Of a stretch of DNA of 64,000 bases, positions 28,471-37,289 are shown piece by piece. Below the pieces are notes generated by a model. It did not search any database. It was not told where the DNA came from and saw only the letters and a program-made list of their open reading frames with translations. The stretch spans positions 33,236 to 97,235 of the forward strand of contig NZ_SRXN01000027.1 in assembly GCF_004827385.1 (NCBI RefSeq). The letters are read 5' to 3'. Source of the DNA: Ensifer sp. MPMI2T (GTDB lineage Bacteria; Pseudomonadota; Alphaproteobacteria; Rhizobiales; Rhizobiaceae). Position 1 is the stretch's first letter; every line of letters begins with the position of its first letter. Both the position numbers and the translations under genes were made by a program.

Positions 28471-29349
28471 CTATCCCGCCTCGAGGACGGCACTGAGGAA
28501 CTGACGGGTCCGCTCGTTTTGAGGATCTGAGAATAATTGGTCTGGCGGGCCCTGTTCCGCAATTTTGCCGCCGTAAAAGAAGCAAACGCGATCGGAAAAC
28601 TCCTTCGCGAAGCCCATTTGGTGTGTAACCATTAACATAGTAAGATTATGCTCTGCCCCGAGCTTCCGAATGACGTTCAGTACCTCCCCGACGAGCTCCG
28701 GGTCCAGCGCGGAGGTCACCTCGTCAAACAGCATCACCTTGGGTCGCATGGCCAGGGCCCGAGCGATAGCTACGCGCTGCTTCTGGCCTCCGGAAAGCTG
28801 GATCGGAAAATGGCTCTTCTTGTCGCCAAGCCCCACCATATCAAGCAGCTCTGCCGCTCGCGCCTCAGCTTCCTGCTTGGAGAGCCCAAGCACTGACACC
28901 GGCGCCTCCATGCAGTTCTGAAGCGCGGTCATGTGCGGGAACAGATTAAAGTGCTGGAAAACCATGCCGATCTTTCCGCGCACGCGCCGCAGATGACGGT
29001 CACTCGCTGTTACCATCTGTCCGTTCTTCTGCATGTGCGTGAGCGGCTCCCCGTCGACCCAGATCACCCCTTCGTTGATGCGCTCCAGCGTCATCAGCAT
29101 ACGCAGCACGGTCGTCTTGCCCGAGCCCGAGGGGCCGATAATCGACACCTTCTCATTGCGAGCAATGTCGAGATTGAGCTTGTCCAGGACGGTCAGCGTG
29201 CCATATCGCTTTGCAACGTTCTCGAAGCGGACCATGGGCTCGCTCGTGGCTTTTTCCTTGGCCGCAACATCGAGATTAAGATTGTCTGGCATGTCCACCG
29301 TGCCGTAGTTTTTTGTGATGCGCTCCAAGCGAACCGTTTGGTCGTTCAT
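28471..29349 (-). CDS. ABC transporter ATP-binding protein, EhuA-like, with duplicated N-terminus
   Basis: The 292-residue ATPase has Walker [16 protein letters not shown]-loop [41 protein letters not shown] and MVTHQMGF. It is about 35 residues longer than its relatives because its first strand-turn unit occurs twice: [20 protein letters not shown] at 6-25 and [20 protein letters not shown] at about 40-59. No ribosome site precedes the internal methionine (29235), so the longer form is probably made. It serves the two permeases encoded just upstream on the minus strand. Confidence 0.9.
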   Translation of the reverse strand: MNDQTVRLERITKNYGTVDMPDNLNLDVAAKEKATSEPMVRFENVAKRYGTLTVLDKLNLDIARNEKVSIIGPSGSGKTTVLRMLMTLERINEGVIWVDGEPLTHMQKNGQMVTASDRHLRRVRGKIGMVFQHFNLFPHMTALQNCMEAPVSVLGLSKQEAEARAAELLDMVGLGDKKSHFPIQLSGGQKQRVAIARALAMRPKVMLFDEVTSALDPELVGEVLNVIRKLGAEHNLTMLMVTHQMGFAKEFSDRVCFFYGGKIAEQGPPDQLFSDPQNERTRQFLSAVLEAG

Positions 29350-29359
29350 GGCTGAACTC

Positions 29360-30028
29360 CTACTGTAGATGATAGCGGCGATTGAGCCAGAATCCTACCG
29401 TCTGCACGATGGCGGATGCGACCAGACTGAATACGAGATAAAAGAAGCCGACCATGGTGATTGCCTCGATATATCGATAGTTGTTTGCACCAAAATTCTT
29501 GGCCTGCTGCAGCATCTCAAGGATCGCGATTGCCGCCAAGATTGGCGTGTCCTTGAACATACTTATGAAATAGTTCCCTAAACTGGGCACAATCGGTGGG
29601 ATTGCCTGCGGCAGAATGATGGCGCGCCAGCTTCGTGACTTTGAAAGGTTGAGCGCTGTGCAAGCCTCCCATTGCCCTCCCTCGACGTTTTCGATTCCGC
29701 CACGGTAGCATTCAGAGCAATAGGCCGCATAGTGGATACCCAACACGCCGATGCCCGCGGACCAAGCAGGGATAACCACTCCAAACTGGGGCCCGACGAA
29801 ATAGACAAAGAACACCTGCAGCAACAGCGGAGTGGAACGAATAAATTCGACGATTTCCGCCATAGCTGTAGATATATAGCGGTTCGGTGACTGCCGGATG
29901 AGGGCGAATACCAAGCCCAACACCAGCGCTATTGCGAAGCCAAGCAGCGTCGCCTGAACGGTGACAATCGCACCCCGATAGATATATGGGAGCGCTTCCC
30001 AGACATAGGACCAATCCCAGATATTCAT
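29360..30028 (-). CDS. ABC transporter permease, EhuD-like
   Basis: The 222-residue membrane protein has [20 protein letters not shown] near 65-85 and the EAA loop [14 protein letters not shown]...IILPQAIPP. Five membrane segments are apparent. Its start overlaps the stop of the preceding permease by four bases, and the ATPase gene begins 10 bases after its stop. Confidence 0.88.
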   Translation of the reverse strand: MNIWDWSYVWEALPYIYRGAIVTVQATLLGFAIALVLGLVFALIRQSPNRYISTAMAEIVEFIRSTPLLLQVFFVYFVGPQFGVVIPAWSAGIGVLGIHYAAYCSECYRGGIENVEGGQWEACTALNLSKSRSWRAIILPQAIPPIVPSLGNYFISMFKDTPILAAIAILEMLQQAKNFGANNYRYIEAITMVGFFYLVFSLVASAIVQTVGFWLNRRYHLQ

Positions 30029-30696
30029 ACCAGCACCTCCCGTACGAAGCCGCGCGAGAAGCGGCGTTCAAGCCAGCGCACAAAGGGAGTAATGAGGGCG
30101 CGGGCGATGAAGTAATAGCCGAATAGCGCCACTGCAAAGAACAGCAGGTAGTTGCCCGTGGCGTCCGCGGCCAGCTTGGAGGCAGTGGTCAACTCGGTAA
30201 TGGTGATGAAAAAGATGAGCGATGTACCTTTAAGGAGATCGATCAGCAGGTTTCCCCAAGCAGGTAGCATGCTGCGAATTGCCTGTGGAAGTACGATACG
30301 CCGAAGCATGGCGATGCGTGGGAAATTGAGTGCGATGCTCGCCTCATATTGACCACGGTCTACGGCTTGGATGGCTGCGCGAACCAATTCTGCGCCATAG
30401 CCGGAGACGTTCATGCCGACACCAAGGATGGCAACGGTCCAGGGTGACAAAATAATTCCAAAGATTGGCAGTACGAAGAACCACAGGTAAAGCTGCACCA
30501 GCAGCGACGTTCCCCGGAAAAACTCGATATAGATGACTGCTAACCAGCGTAGCGGCCATCTAGGCGAGATCCGGATAAGGCCAACGATCAGCCCTAGGAA
30601 GATCGCCACCAAAGATGACCCAACGGTCACCACGAGAGTGATAGCGACACCCTTCATCAGCGCGGCCACGCTGAAGCCCAGCGCGAATTCATTCAT
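30025..30696 (-). CDS. ABC transporter permease, EhuC-like
   Basis: The 223-residue HisM/GlnP-family permease has VIYIEFFRGTSLLVQLYLWF and an EAA loop (GQYEASIALNFPRI...VLPQAIRSM). GAGGGGA precedes ATG 30696. It pairs with the following permease. The gene lies 78 bases after the first binding-protein gene. Confidence 0.88.
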   Translation of the reverse strand: MNEFALGFSVAALMKGVAITLVVTVGSSLVAIFLGLIVGLIRISPRWPLRWLAVIYIEFFRGTSLLVQLYLWFFVLPIFGIILSPWTVAILGVGMNVSGYGAELVRAAIQAVDRGQYEASIALNFPRIAMLRRIVLPQAIRSMLPAWGNLLIDLLKGTSLIFFITITELTTASKLAADATGNYLLFFAVALFGYYFIARALITPFVRWLERRFSRGFVREVLV

Positions 30697-30774
30697 AATT
30701 CTATCCCCTCGCTAGGCCACCCCGCTGTGTGGCAGGGGTGGCCATCAGGCTCATGGGCAGCGTTCCTGCCGCAT

Positions 30775-31656
30775 TTAGCCTTTGCAGAGGTCCGCAGTCT
30801 TGCTCCCGCCCGGCAGATTAGTTTTAGTATAGCCGTATTTGGTAACCGTCTCCATCATCTCATCGGAACCGATGTACTCTTTAAGTACGGCGTTGAACGC
30901 GTCGACTTCAGCCTGCTGGTTGGGGAGGAATGCCAGAGCGGGCGCCCCGTCGGGCAGAACCGGAGTGAAGGGATCGGCCAGCTCGACGCTCTCATCCTCA
31001 TCCGCAAACTTTTTCATGGTGAAATAGTCGCCACCGCCCGCAGCGGCGCGACCCGCCTTCACAGCTTGCAAGACCTCCGCCGCACCGGCGACCTCCATGA
31101 ATTTGTCATCCGTGATGCCGACCTGTTTTGCAGCCTTCACTGAAAGCCAACCCGAGGCAGTGACGAAGGTAAGCCCCTTGTCGCGCACATCCTCATAAGA
31201 ATGTAGCCCTTCCGGATTGCCTTTCCTGACGAGTAGTGCGTCCCCGAATTTGCCGAGGGGTTCAGTAAAAAGAACGTTGCGGCAGCGCTCGGGCAGGATG
31301 AACATGCCACCGGTGATAATATCGAAACGTCCGGCCTGCAGGCCGGGTATGAGCGAACCCCACTCCGTTACAACAGGTTCGACCTTCGTCGTTCCCAGTC
31401 TCTTAAGGATGTCGAGGGTCATCGCATTGACAAAGCCGAGCGGCTCGTTGTTTTCACCGGGGTAAGCCCATGGGATTTCATTTGAGAAGCCAATCCGGAT
31501 TGTTTCTCCATTCTTGATCTTATCCAGCAACGACTGCGCAGACGCCGAACCTACCGTCGATCCGATCGCGCATGCCGCCATGCCCAATACAGCTATGCCC
31601 CTCAGGACAGCGCGCCTCACGGGGTTGATCGTGATATCATCTTTCCTATTGTCCAT
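30775..31656 (-). CDS. ABC transporter substrate-binding protein, EhuB-like (copy 1)
   Basis: The 293-residue protein starts at ATG 31656 behind GGAGATG; earlier methionines in frame lack such a site. After a signal peptide ending GSASAQS it matches copy 2 closely (IGFSNEIPWAYPGENNEP, GMFILPERC, EPLGKFGDALL). It is the first gene of the transporter operon, which reads leftwards. A GCAG-N5-CTGC palindrome lies 210 bases upstream, between it and the Lrp gene. EhuB-type ligand (ectoine or related) is inferred from similarity. Confidence 0.9.
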   Translation of the reverse strand: MDNRKDDITINPVRRAVLRGIAVLGMAACAIGSTVGSASAQSLLDKIKNGETIRIGFSNEIPWAYPGENNEPLGFVNAMTLDILKRLGTTKVEPVVTEWGSLIPGLQAGRFDIITGGMFILPERCRNVLFTEPLGKFGDALLVRKGNPEGLHSYEDVRDKGLTFVTASGWLSVKAAKQVGITDDKFMEVAGAAEVLQAVKAGRAAAGGGDYFTMKKFADEDESVELADPFTPVLPDGAPALAFLPNQQAEVDAFNAVLKEYIGSDEMMETVTKYGYTKTNLPGGSKTADLCKG

Positions 31657-31866
31657 TTTACATCTCCATTTCTCGCCGCATATGTGACCGATCTTGCCGT
31701 GGGGCCGATAGCGTCCACGTTTTTTATGGACATATGATGCGGCAGTTCCCCTTGTTATACTCTGCAATCGCGGCTCCTTATCCGTCAGACATCGAAAACG
31801 CCATCGCTCGCCAGATAAATGTAGCAGCGCAACGGCTCCATTTCCCGCAAATCGGCAGGCCCCGGC

Positions 31867-31879
31867 GCAGGAAATCTGC
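31867..31879. promoter_or_regulatory. GCAG-N5-CTGC palindrome, putative Lrp operator
   Basis: GCAGGAAATCTGC followed by GTTC, so the right arm reads CTGCGTTC as in the best copies. It lies in the 346-base gap between the Lrp gene and the EhuB-like operon it precedes. The rest of 31657-32002 holds no supported gene. Confidence 0.55.
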
Positions 31880-32002
31880 GTTCTCACATCGCCGAGCGCA
31901 ACTTAGCCTCGTCAAGGTGTACGGGTGGGACGTCCGGTCTGCGTCGTACGGGGCAGGCTGCGCGTTACCCGAGAGTGGGATGACCCGAATCGGCGTTGCT
32001 AT

Positions 32003-32467
32003 CTACTCGTCAATGGGCACCGCGAAGGAAACTTTGGTTCGATCCATAACAACCATTGTGCTGAAATCTTTGATATCCGGGTTCTCATAGAAGAAACGAC
32101 GGGTGAACCTTTCATAGTCGACCATATCGCGCACCGAGATGATGAGGACGAAGTCGGCGTCGCCTGTAACATAGTAGCCGCTCATGATTTCGGGCGTTTT
32201 TCGGATCGCTTGCTTAAAGCGATCGATAATATCTGTACGATCGCGCTCTAAACTGATCGAAACGAGCATTTGCATCGAACGTCCAACCGCTTCGGGCGAA
32301 ACAATAGCTACGTCAGCTTCAATAACCCCGGCATCGCGCAGTCTTTTCAAGCGCCGTTGACAAGCGGTGGCCGAAAGCCCCGCAAGTTCGCCCAGTTCCT
32401 CTGTGGTTAGACGGTTATTGCGTTGCACCGCGTTGAGAAGCTTTCTGTCGATTTTGTCGAGTTCCAT
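32003..32467 (-). CDS. Lrp/AsnC-family transcriptional regulator
   Basis: The 154-residue protein has the N-terminal helix-turn-helix (DRKLLNAVQRNNRLTTEELG, then LSATACQRRLKRLRDAGVI) and a C-terminal RAM domain (MSGYYVTGDADFVLIISVRD). This is a full-length Lrp/AsnC regulator of the kind that senses amino acids and binds palindromes on phased sites. Lrp-type regulators (for example DoeX) control ectoine breakdown in other proteobacteria. It lies in the middle of the catabolic genes, upstream of the EhuB operon on the same strand, and is the best candidate to bind the recurring GCAG-N5-CTGC palindrome; that link is inference. Confidence 0.9.
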   Translation of the reverse strand: MELDKIDRKLLNAVQRNNRLTTEELGELAGLSATACQRRLKRLRDAGVIEADVAIVSPEAVGRSMQMLVSISLERDRTDIIDRFKQAIRKTPEIMSGYYVTGDADFVLIISVRDMVDYERFTRRFFYENPDIKDFSTMVVMDRTKVSFAVPIDE

Positions 32468-33013
32468 GGACTGATCCAGTGAGATGGCGCGCTTCGGCGC
32501 AGGAAAGATGTTCTAATGGCTAGAACTAGTAGCAATTCCGTCTTTGTGGAAGTCCCAAAAGTTCGGAACGCCGCACCAATCACAGCCGCGACTAAACGGC
32601 GACTAAACGAGGGCTGAGCACCTGCGGGCCAGACTAAAGCGGACGCGAGCCCCAAGGACAGCTGACGCGGACAAGGTCTTTCAATGTCCGGCGGGCCGTG
32701 GCGGATCCGACGAGTCCGCGGGAACATCCTGTCTTCGAATGATATTCCTTTACAGTCTGATTCCTGCGCGCACCTCGTCTGATACGCCTGAAAACTGCGC
32801 CGCGGTTCCAGAATCAGCATTCAGCGCATAAACCAAGAGGGATAATCTCCCCGAGCCCGCAAATAGCGGAATGATGAAGAGGACAACGTCGCCTCGCCGG
32901 GTGCTTTGTGGGTCGACATGAAGTGCTGCGGGGTCGCAGAGCTCGTCCAGCAGCTACTATGCAATGCATCACCAGACCGCTTGGAGAGTAACTCTACTTG
33001 GGAACAGGGTGTC
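32468..33013. other. Divergent intergenic region lrp / UPF0262
   Basis: About 545 bases without a supported gene. A partial operator-like string (GCAGGAAAGATG, near 32498) and a half site (GATTCCTGCGC, near 32758) lie here upstream of the Lrp gene and could mediate autoregulation. Confidence 0.35.
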
Positions 33014-33508
33014 ATGAGGCCTGAGTTTCGTATTAGCGAAATATTTCTTCGCCACTGTTTGAACTGCAGAGACCCAGGTGTCGGTCACGAGCGAACGATC
33101 GCGATCTCGGACCTTTTGCAAAATAATACATTTGCACCAGTGGGGCACGATCATGGGCCTTACCGGCTGAATATAGAGCTGGAGGAGGGAATGTTAGCCA
33201 TGCAAATCACAGATGATGCGGGCGAGCACGTTACAATGCACCACCTTTCGCTCAGCCTATTCGGCCGCCTGCTTCGGGACTACACCCGTGTCTGTGAATG
33301 CTACTTCGAAGCAATTCGCTTTCCTGGTCTGCAACACCTGGAGGAACTCGATTGCGGCCGACGCAACATCCATAACAAAGCGTCTGAGTTGCTGAGAGAG
33401 AATTTGTCGTCGGCCGTGAGAGTCGACCACGACACTGCCCGCCGGCTGTTTACTTTGATCTACTCATTGCTCCCCCGAAGAACCACTCATCCCTTCCCGG
33501 CGAACTGA
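33014..33508 (+). CDS. UPF0262 family protein
   Basis: From ATG 33014 the product is 164 residues, the usual size for UPF0262. Matching segments are ERTIAISDLLQNNTF, GPYRLNIELEEG, HLSLSLFGRLLRDY, CECYFEAIR, DCGRRNIHNKASELL and TARRLFTLIYSLL. The family is almost confined to alphaproteobacteria and has no established function. A longer frame from 32906 adds residues not seen in the family. It precedes the glutamate dehydrogenase gene on the same strand. Confidence 0.75.
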   Translation: MRPEFRISEIFLRHCLNCRDPGVGHERTIAISDLLQNNTFAPVGHDHGPYRLNIELEEGMLAMQITDDAGEHVTMHHLSLSLFGRLLRDYTRVCECYFEAIRFPGLQHLEELDCGRRNIHNKASELLRENLSSAVRVDHDTARRLFTLIYSLLPRRTTHPFPAN

Positions 33509-33633
33509 AGCAGTCATTTGCTCGAATTGGAATGGGGCAAACGGGTTTGCCGGTTGGCCTATTCTTTGGGTCACAGAGGTTTGAGCGTCGCGCAGAACAA
33601 ACACACAGATCAACAACTGATAGAGGAATACCA

Positions 33634-35106
33634 GTGCTTTCAACAATAGAACGCGAGCTTCAGACCCAAACGGCGGCAGAATCTTCGATCAGGTCCGAAG
33701 TCAGTTCCGCAGGCTTTCTGGAAAGCGTCGACCAGAACTTCCGCCATGCCATGTCCTTCCTCGATCTACCCGAGGGACTGGCTGAACGGATCATTCAGTG
33801 CAACTCGACCTATACGGTGCGCTTCGGCGTTCGCTTGCGTGGCCGAATGTACAGCTTCATCGGCTGGCGATCGGTCCACAGCGAGCATTGCGAACCGGTC
33901 AAGGGCGGCATTCGCTACGCCTCCAATGCCGACGCCGAGGAGGTCGAGGCGCTCGCGGCATTGATGACATTGAAGTGCTCGCTCGTCGACGTGCCCTTCG
34001 GCGGCTCCAAGGGAGCACTGAAGATCGATCCGCGCGAATGGACCGTGCAGGAACTTGAGCGCATCACCCGCCGCTTCACCCAGGAACTGAACAAGCGGGG
34101 CCTGATCGGTCCGGGCGTCAACGTTCCGGCTCCGGATATCGGCACGGGCGAACGGGAAATGGCCTGGATGATGGACGAGTTCCGCCGCGCCAATCCGACC
34201 GACGTTGTCAACGCGCGCGCCTGCGTCACCGGCAAGCCCCTGTCGAAGGGCGGTATTGCCGGCCGCACCGAAGCGACGGGCAGGGGTGTGCAGTTCGCCA
34301 TCCAGAGCTATCTTCGCGACACCCGTACGCAAGGTCTCGACGGCCGCCGCGATCTTAAGGGCGCATCGATCGTGGTCCAAGGCTTCGGCAATGTCGGCTA
34401 TCACGCCGCAAAATTCCTGTCGGAAGAAGATGGGGCACGCATCACCGTCGTAGCAGAGCGCGATGGCTACGTTGCCAATCCCGAGGGCTTGTCCGTTGAG
34501 GCGCTCAAGCAGCATCAGATCCGCACCGGCAGCATTCTCGGCTTTGAAGGAGCCAAGTCCTTCGCCGGCGATATGACCGGTGTCGAGCAGCCTGGCGATG
34601 TTCTTATTCCGGCGGCGATGGAAAATGCCATTCATGCCGAGAACGCCGAGCGCATCAAGGCCCCCCTCGTCGTCGAAGCGGCCAATGGCCCCGTCACCTT
34701 CGAGGCGGACAAGATCCTGCGCTCGCGCGGTGTCACCATTCTTCCCGATCTCTATGTCAATGCCGGCGGTGTGGTCGTTAGTTATTTCGAGTGGGTGAAG
34801 AACTTGACGCATATCCCGTTCGGTTTGATGGAGCGGCGGCGCCGCGAGCGGCGCAACCAGACGATCGCTGCAGCGCTCGAACGGATGACCGGCAAGGAGT
34901 TCCCCGCCGATATCCGAGACGAGTTCCTGGAAGGCGGCGCCGAGATCGATCTCGTTCGTTCAGGACTAGAAGACGTCATGCGCAGCACCTGGGCCCGCAT
35001 CAGTGATCTGCTGGAAAAGCAGCCGGAGGTCGGCGACTACAGGACCGCCGCGTACATCGTGTCCATTCGACAGATCGCCGAAGCTTATGAGGCTATTGGT
35101 ATTTGA
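33634..35106 (+). CDS. Glu/Leu/Phe/Val dehydrogenase, probably glutamate dehydrogenase
   Basis: The 490-residue enzyme has EPVKGGIRYAS and CSLVDVPFGGSKGAL with the substrate-binding and catalytic lysines, PAPDIGTGEREMAWM with the catalytic aspartate, and the dinucleotide fold VQGFGNVGYHAAKF. Oxidative deamination of glutamate fits a region full of transaminases that make glutamate. I choose the GTG at 33634, eight bases after GAGG; the frame open from 33532 has no ribosome site. Its codons are clearly richer in G and C than those of the flanking genes, as in typical chromosomal rhizobial genes. Confidence 0.85.
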   Translation: MLSTIERELQTQTAAESSIRSEVSSAGFLESVDQNFRHAMSFLDLPEGLAERIIQCNSTYTVRFGVRLRGRMYSFIGWRSVHSEHCEPVKGGIRYASNADAEEVEALAALMTLKCSLVDVPFGGSKGALKIDPREWTVQELERITRRFTQELNKRGLIGPGVNVPAPDIGTGEREMAWMMDEFRRANPTDVVNARACVTGKPLSKGGIAGRTEATGRGVQFAIQSYLRDTRTQGLDGRRDLKGASIVVQGFGNVGYHAAKFLSEEDGARITVVAERDGYVANPEGLSVEALKQHQIRTGSILGFEGAKSFAGDMTGVEQPGDVLIPAAMENAIHAENAERIKAPLVVEAANGPVTFEADKILRSRGVTILPDLYVNAGGVVVSYFEWVKNLTHIPFGLMERRRRERRNQTIAAALERMTGKEFPADIRDEFLEGGAEIDLVRSGLEDVMRSTWARISDLLEKQPEVGDYRTAAYIVSIRQIAEAYEAIGI

Positions 35107-35176
35107 TACCATGCAGGTCTCGATGTACCGAGCTGCCGAGGTTGCCTCAAAGCTTACCAAGTTTGGCCAAACCTCG

Positions 35177-35188
35177 GCAGCTTACTGC
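35177..35188. promoter_or_regulatory. GCAG-N4-CTGC palindrome, array member 1
   Basis: GCAGCTTACTGC in the 300-base gap before the GMC oxidoreductase gene. It is the first of three similar sites spaced 28 and 30 bases apart (35177, 35205, 35235), placing them on one face of the DNA. Confidence 0.5.
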
Positions 35189-35204
35189 GACTGTGCGGTG
35201 CTCA

Positions 35205-35217
35205 GCCGGATTCCTGC
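35205..35217. promoter_or_regulatory. GCCG-N5-CTGC near-palindrome, array member 2
   Basis: GCCGGATTCCTGC differs from the consensus at one position. Middle member of the three-site array. Confidence 0.4.
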
Positions 35218-35234
35218 GCACCTGGAGAGAGAAC

Positions 35235-35247
35235 GCAGGATTACTGC
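35235..35247. promoter_or_regulatory. GCAG-N5-CTGC palindrome, array member 3
   Basis: GCAGGATTACTGC, preceded by GAAC. Third member of the phased array, about 160 bases before the GMC oxidoreductase start. Confidence 0.55.
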
Positions 35248-35405
35248 ATAAGGCTACCAAGTTTCGGCGCATATCCTCCGAAATGCTGCTGTTAACTGAC
35301 TGTTTGACGGCAAAAGGCTGGGTCACATCATATGCGCAGTAGGCGATGCCCCTGAGTGTTTGTTTCTGTCCACTCCTTTCCGAGCAAATTTGATGACGAT
35401 CATGA

Positions 35406-37106
35406 ATGCGGGAGGCAAAGTTGGCATTCGATTACATTATTGTGGGCGGCGGCTCTTCAGGCTGCGTGATGGCAAGTAGGCTGTCTGCCGCCGGCGAACA
35501 TGTTCTGCTCGTGGAGGCTGGTCCCGACACGCCCCCTGACGCAATCCCGGATGATATTCTGGATGGCGACCCAACTCGAGCGTATTTCAATCCAGATTAT
35601 CAATGGCCAGCTCTTCAGGCGAGAGTGGTGCGGGATGGCAGGAGGGCCACCCACTATGAACAGGCCAGAGTCGTCGGCGGTGGCTCCAGCATCAACGCTC
35701 AGGTGGCCAACCGAGGCGGTCCTGACGACTACAATGAGTGGGCGGCAAATGGCGCGACCGGTTGGGGTTGGGACGAGGTCCTGCCATATTTTCGACGGCT
35801 TGAAACAGATTTGGACTTCGACGGGGAGTTTCACGGCAAAGATGGTCCGTTGCCGATAAAACGCGTTCTTCGGTCGAACTGGTCGGGGTTCATAACAGCG
35901 GTGTCCGAGGCATATGAAGCGGCTGGCATTTGCTTCCGACCCGATTTCAACGGTGAATTTGGCGACGGCTACTCGGTGGTGCCATTGACGAATCGAGACG
36001 GCCGCCGGGTGTCCACGGCAATGGCGTACTTGGACAAATCTGTGCGGTCTCGGCCCAACTTGAAAGTTTTGCCGAGTACTACTGTGGTGCGACTAATTTT
36101 CTCCGGTAACTCAGTTGCAGGTGTAGAGGTTGAGAACAGTTCCGGTCGACAGATATTTCACAGCGCAAACGTTGTTCTCTGCTCGGGATCGCTTCACACG
36201 CCTGCAGTTTTGATGCGTTCTGGCGTGGGGCCCGCGGATCATCTGACAAGCCTCAGCATTCCCGTCGTGGCACACGTTCCGGGTGTAGGGCAGGGCCTTC
36301 AGGAGCATCCCGGAATCGCTATCTCGGGCTACTTGGAACCGAACGATCGGATGCTGTCCAACCTCAGCGGCCACATTCAGATGCATGCCCGTTATTCATC
36401 GGGCCAGTACGATTGCCCTCCAACAGACATGGCGATATCCGCAGTCGCAAAGTCCGCATGGCATCCTCTCGGTAGACGTCTTGGATCTCTATTCCTGTGG
36501 GTCAATCGTAGCTATTCCACCGGAGCAGTTACGCTCAGACATCGCTCTCACAACGTCGAGCCCGAGGTGGATTTCAACTGGCTGAGCGACGTGCGGGATT
36601 TGACGCGATTGAAAGCTGGCTTCCACTTCCTCGGACGGCTATGGAGCCATCCTTCCCTTTCGGCCGTCGCACTCGACCCATTCCCGTCTGCTTGGAATTG
36701 GCGAGCAAAGAAGATCAGCAAGATCAATCGCATCAACTACGGCCTGACGTACGTATTAGCCAAGTTGATGGACAGTTCTCCGGGCTTGCGCCGCAGCCTC
36801 ATAAAGCATGTGATCACGAATGGTCAAACGTTCTCTGATCTTCTTGCTAGTGATGCACTCCTGGATCGTTTCGTGCGCGAAAACGTGACAGGCAATTGGC
36901 ACCCGACGTCCAGCTGCCGGATGGGAAGCAGCTTAGACCCCATGGCTGTGACAGATCCGTCGGGCCGAGTGCGCGGCATTTCAGGCGTTAGGATTGCTGA
37001 CGCCTCTGTGATGCCGCACTGCCCGCGAGCGAACACGAACATCCCTACAGTAATGGTCGCCGAGAAAATGGCCGATACCATCCTGCGAGAACGGCATCGT
37101 GCTTAA
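35406..37106 (+). CDS. GMC-family FAD-dependent oxidoreductase (choline dehydrogenase-like)
   Basis: The 566-residue protein begins with the FAD-binding DYIIVGGGSSGCVMASRLS, followed by LLVEAG, and has the GMC signature ARVVGGGSSINAQVANRG near 95. Near the C-terminus GNWHPTSSCRMG holds the active-site histidine and ANTNIPTVMVAEKMAD the usual His/Asn partner position (Asn). Family members oxidise alcohols such as choline; the substrate here is unknown. A TTG at 35421 directly behind GGGAGG is an alternative start. The three-site palindrome array upstream suggests Lrp control. Confidence 0.85.
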   Translation: MREAKLAFDYIIVGGGSSGCVMASRLSAAGEHVLLVEAGPDTPPDAIPDDILDGDPTRAYFNPDYQWPALQARVVRDGRRATHYEQARVVGGGSSINAQVANRGGPDDYNEWAANGATGWGWDEVLPYFRRLETDLDFDGEFHGKDGPLPIKRVLRSNWSGFITAVSEAYEAAGICFRPDFNGEFGDGYSVVPLTNRDGRRVSTAMAYLDKSVRSRPNLKVLPSTTVVRLIFSGNSVAGVEVENSSGRQIFHSANVVLCSGSLHTPAVLMRSGVGPADHLTSLSIPVVAHVPGVGQGLQEHPGIAISGYLEPNDRMLSNLSGHIQMHARYSSGQYDCPPTDMAISAVAKSAWHPLGRRLGSLFLWVNRSYSTGAVTLRHRSHNVEPEVDFNWLSDVRDLTRLKAGFHFLGRLWSHPSLSAVALDPFPSAWNWRAKKISKINRINYGLTYVLAKLMDSSPGLRRSLIKHVITNGQTFSDLLASDALLDRFVRENVTGNWHPTSSCRMGSSLDPMAVTDPSGRVRGISGVRIADASVMPHCPRANTNIPTVMVAEKMADTILRERHRA

Positions 37107-37289
37107 ATTCGATTTCAGGGGCCTAGATCGATGAATTATTGCTGAAACATGAGCGTATGCGGATGTGGCCCACAGACCCTAACAGTGCATCAACAAAGTC
37201 CCGCGTGAGCCTTAAGCCCTGATTGAATGGCTTAGCGTCGCGAGAGGTGAACACATACCAGCCATCGCCCATAGAGCCATTAGGAGAAA

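Noticed and set aside
33766..34812. 348-codon minus-strand open frame
   Set aside because: Mirror of the glutamate dehydrogenase gene; residues are biased and match no family.
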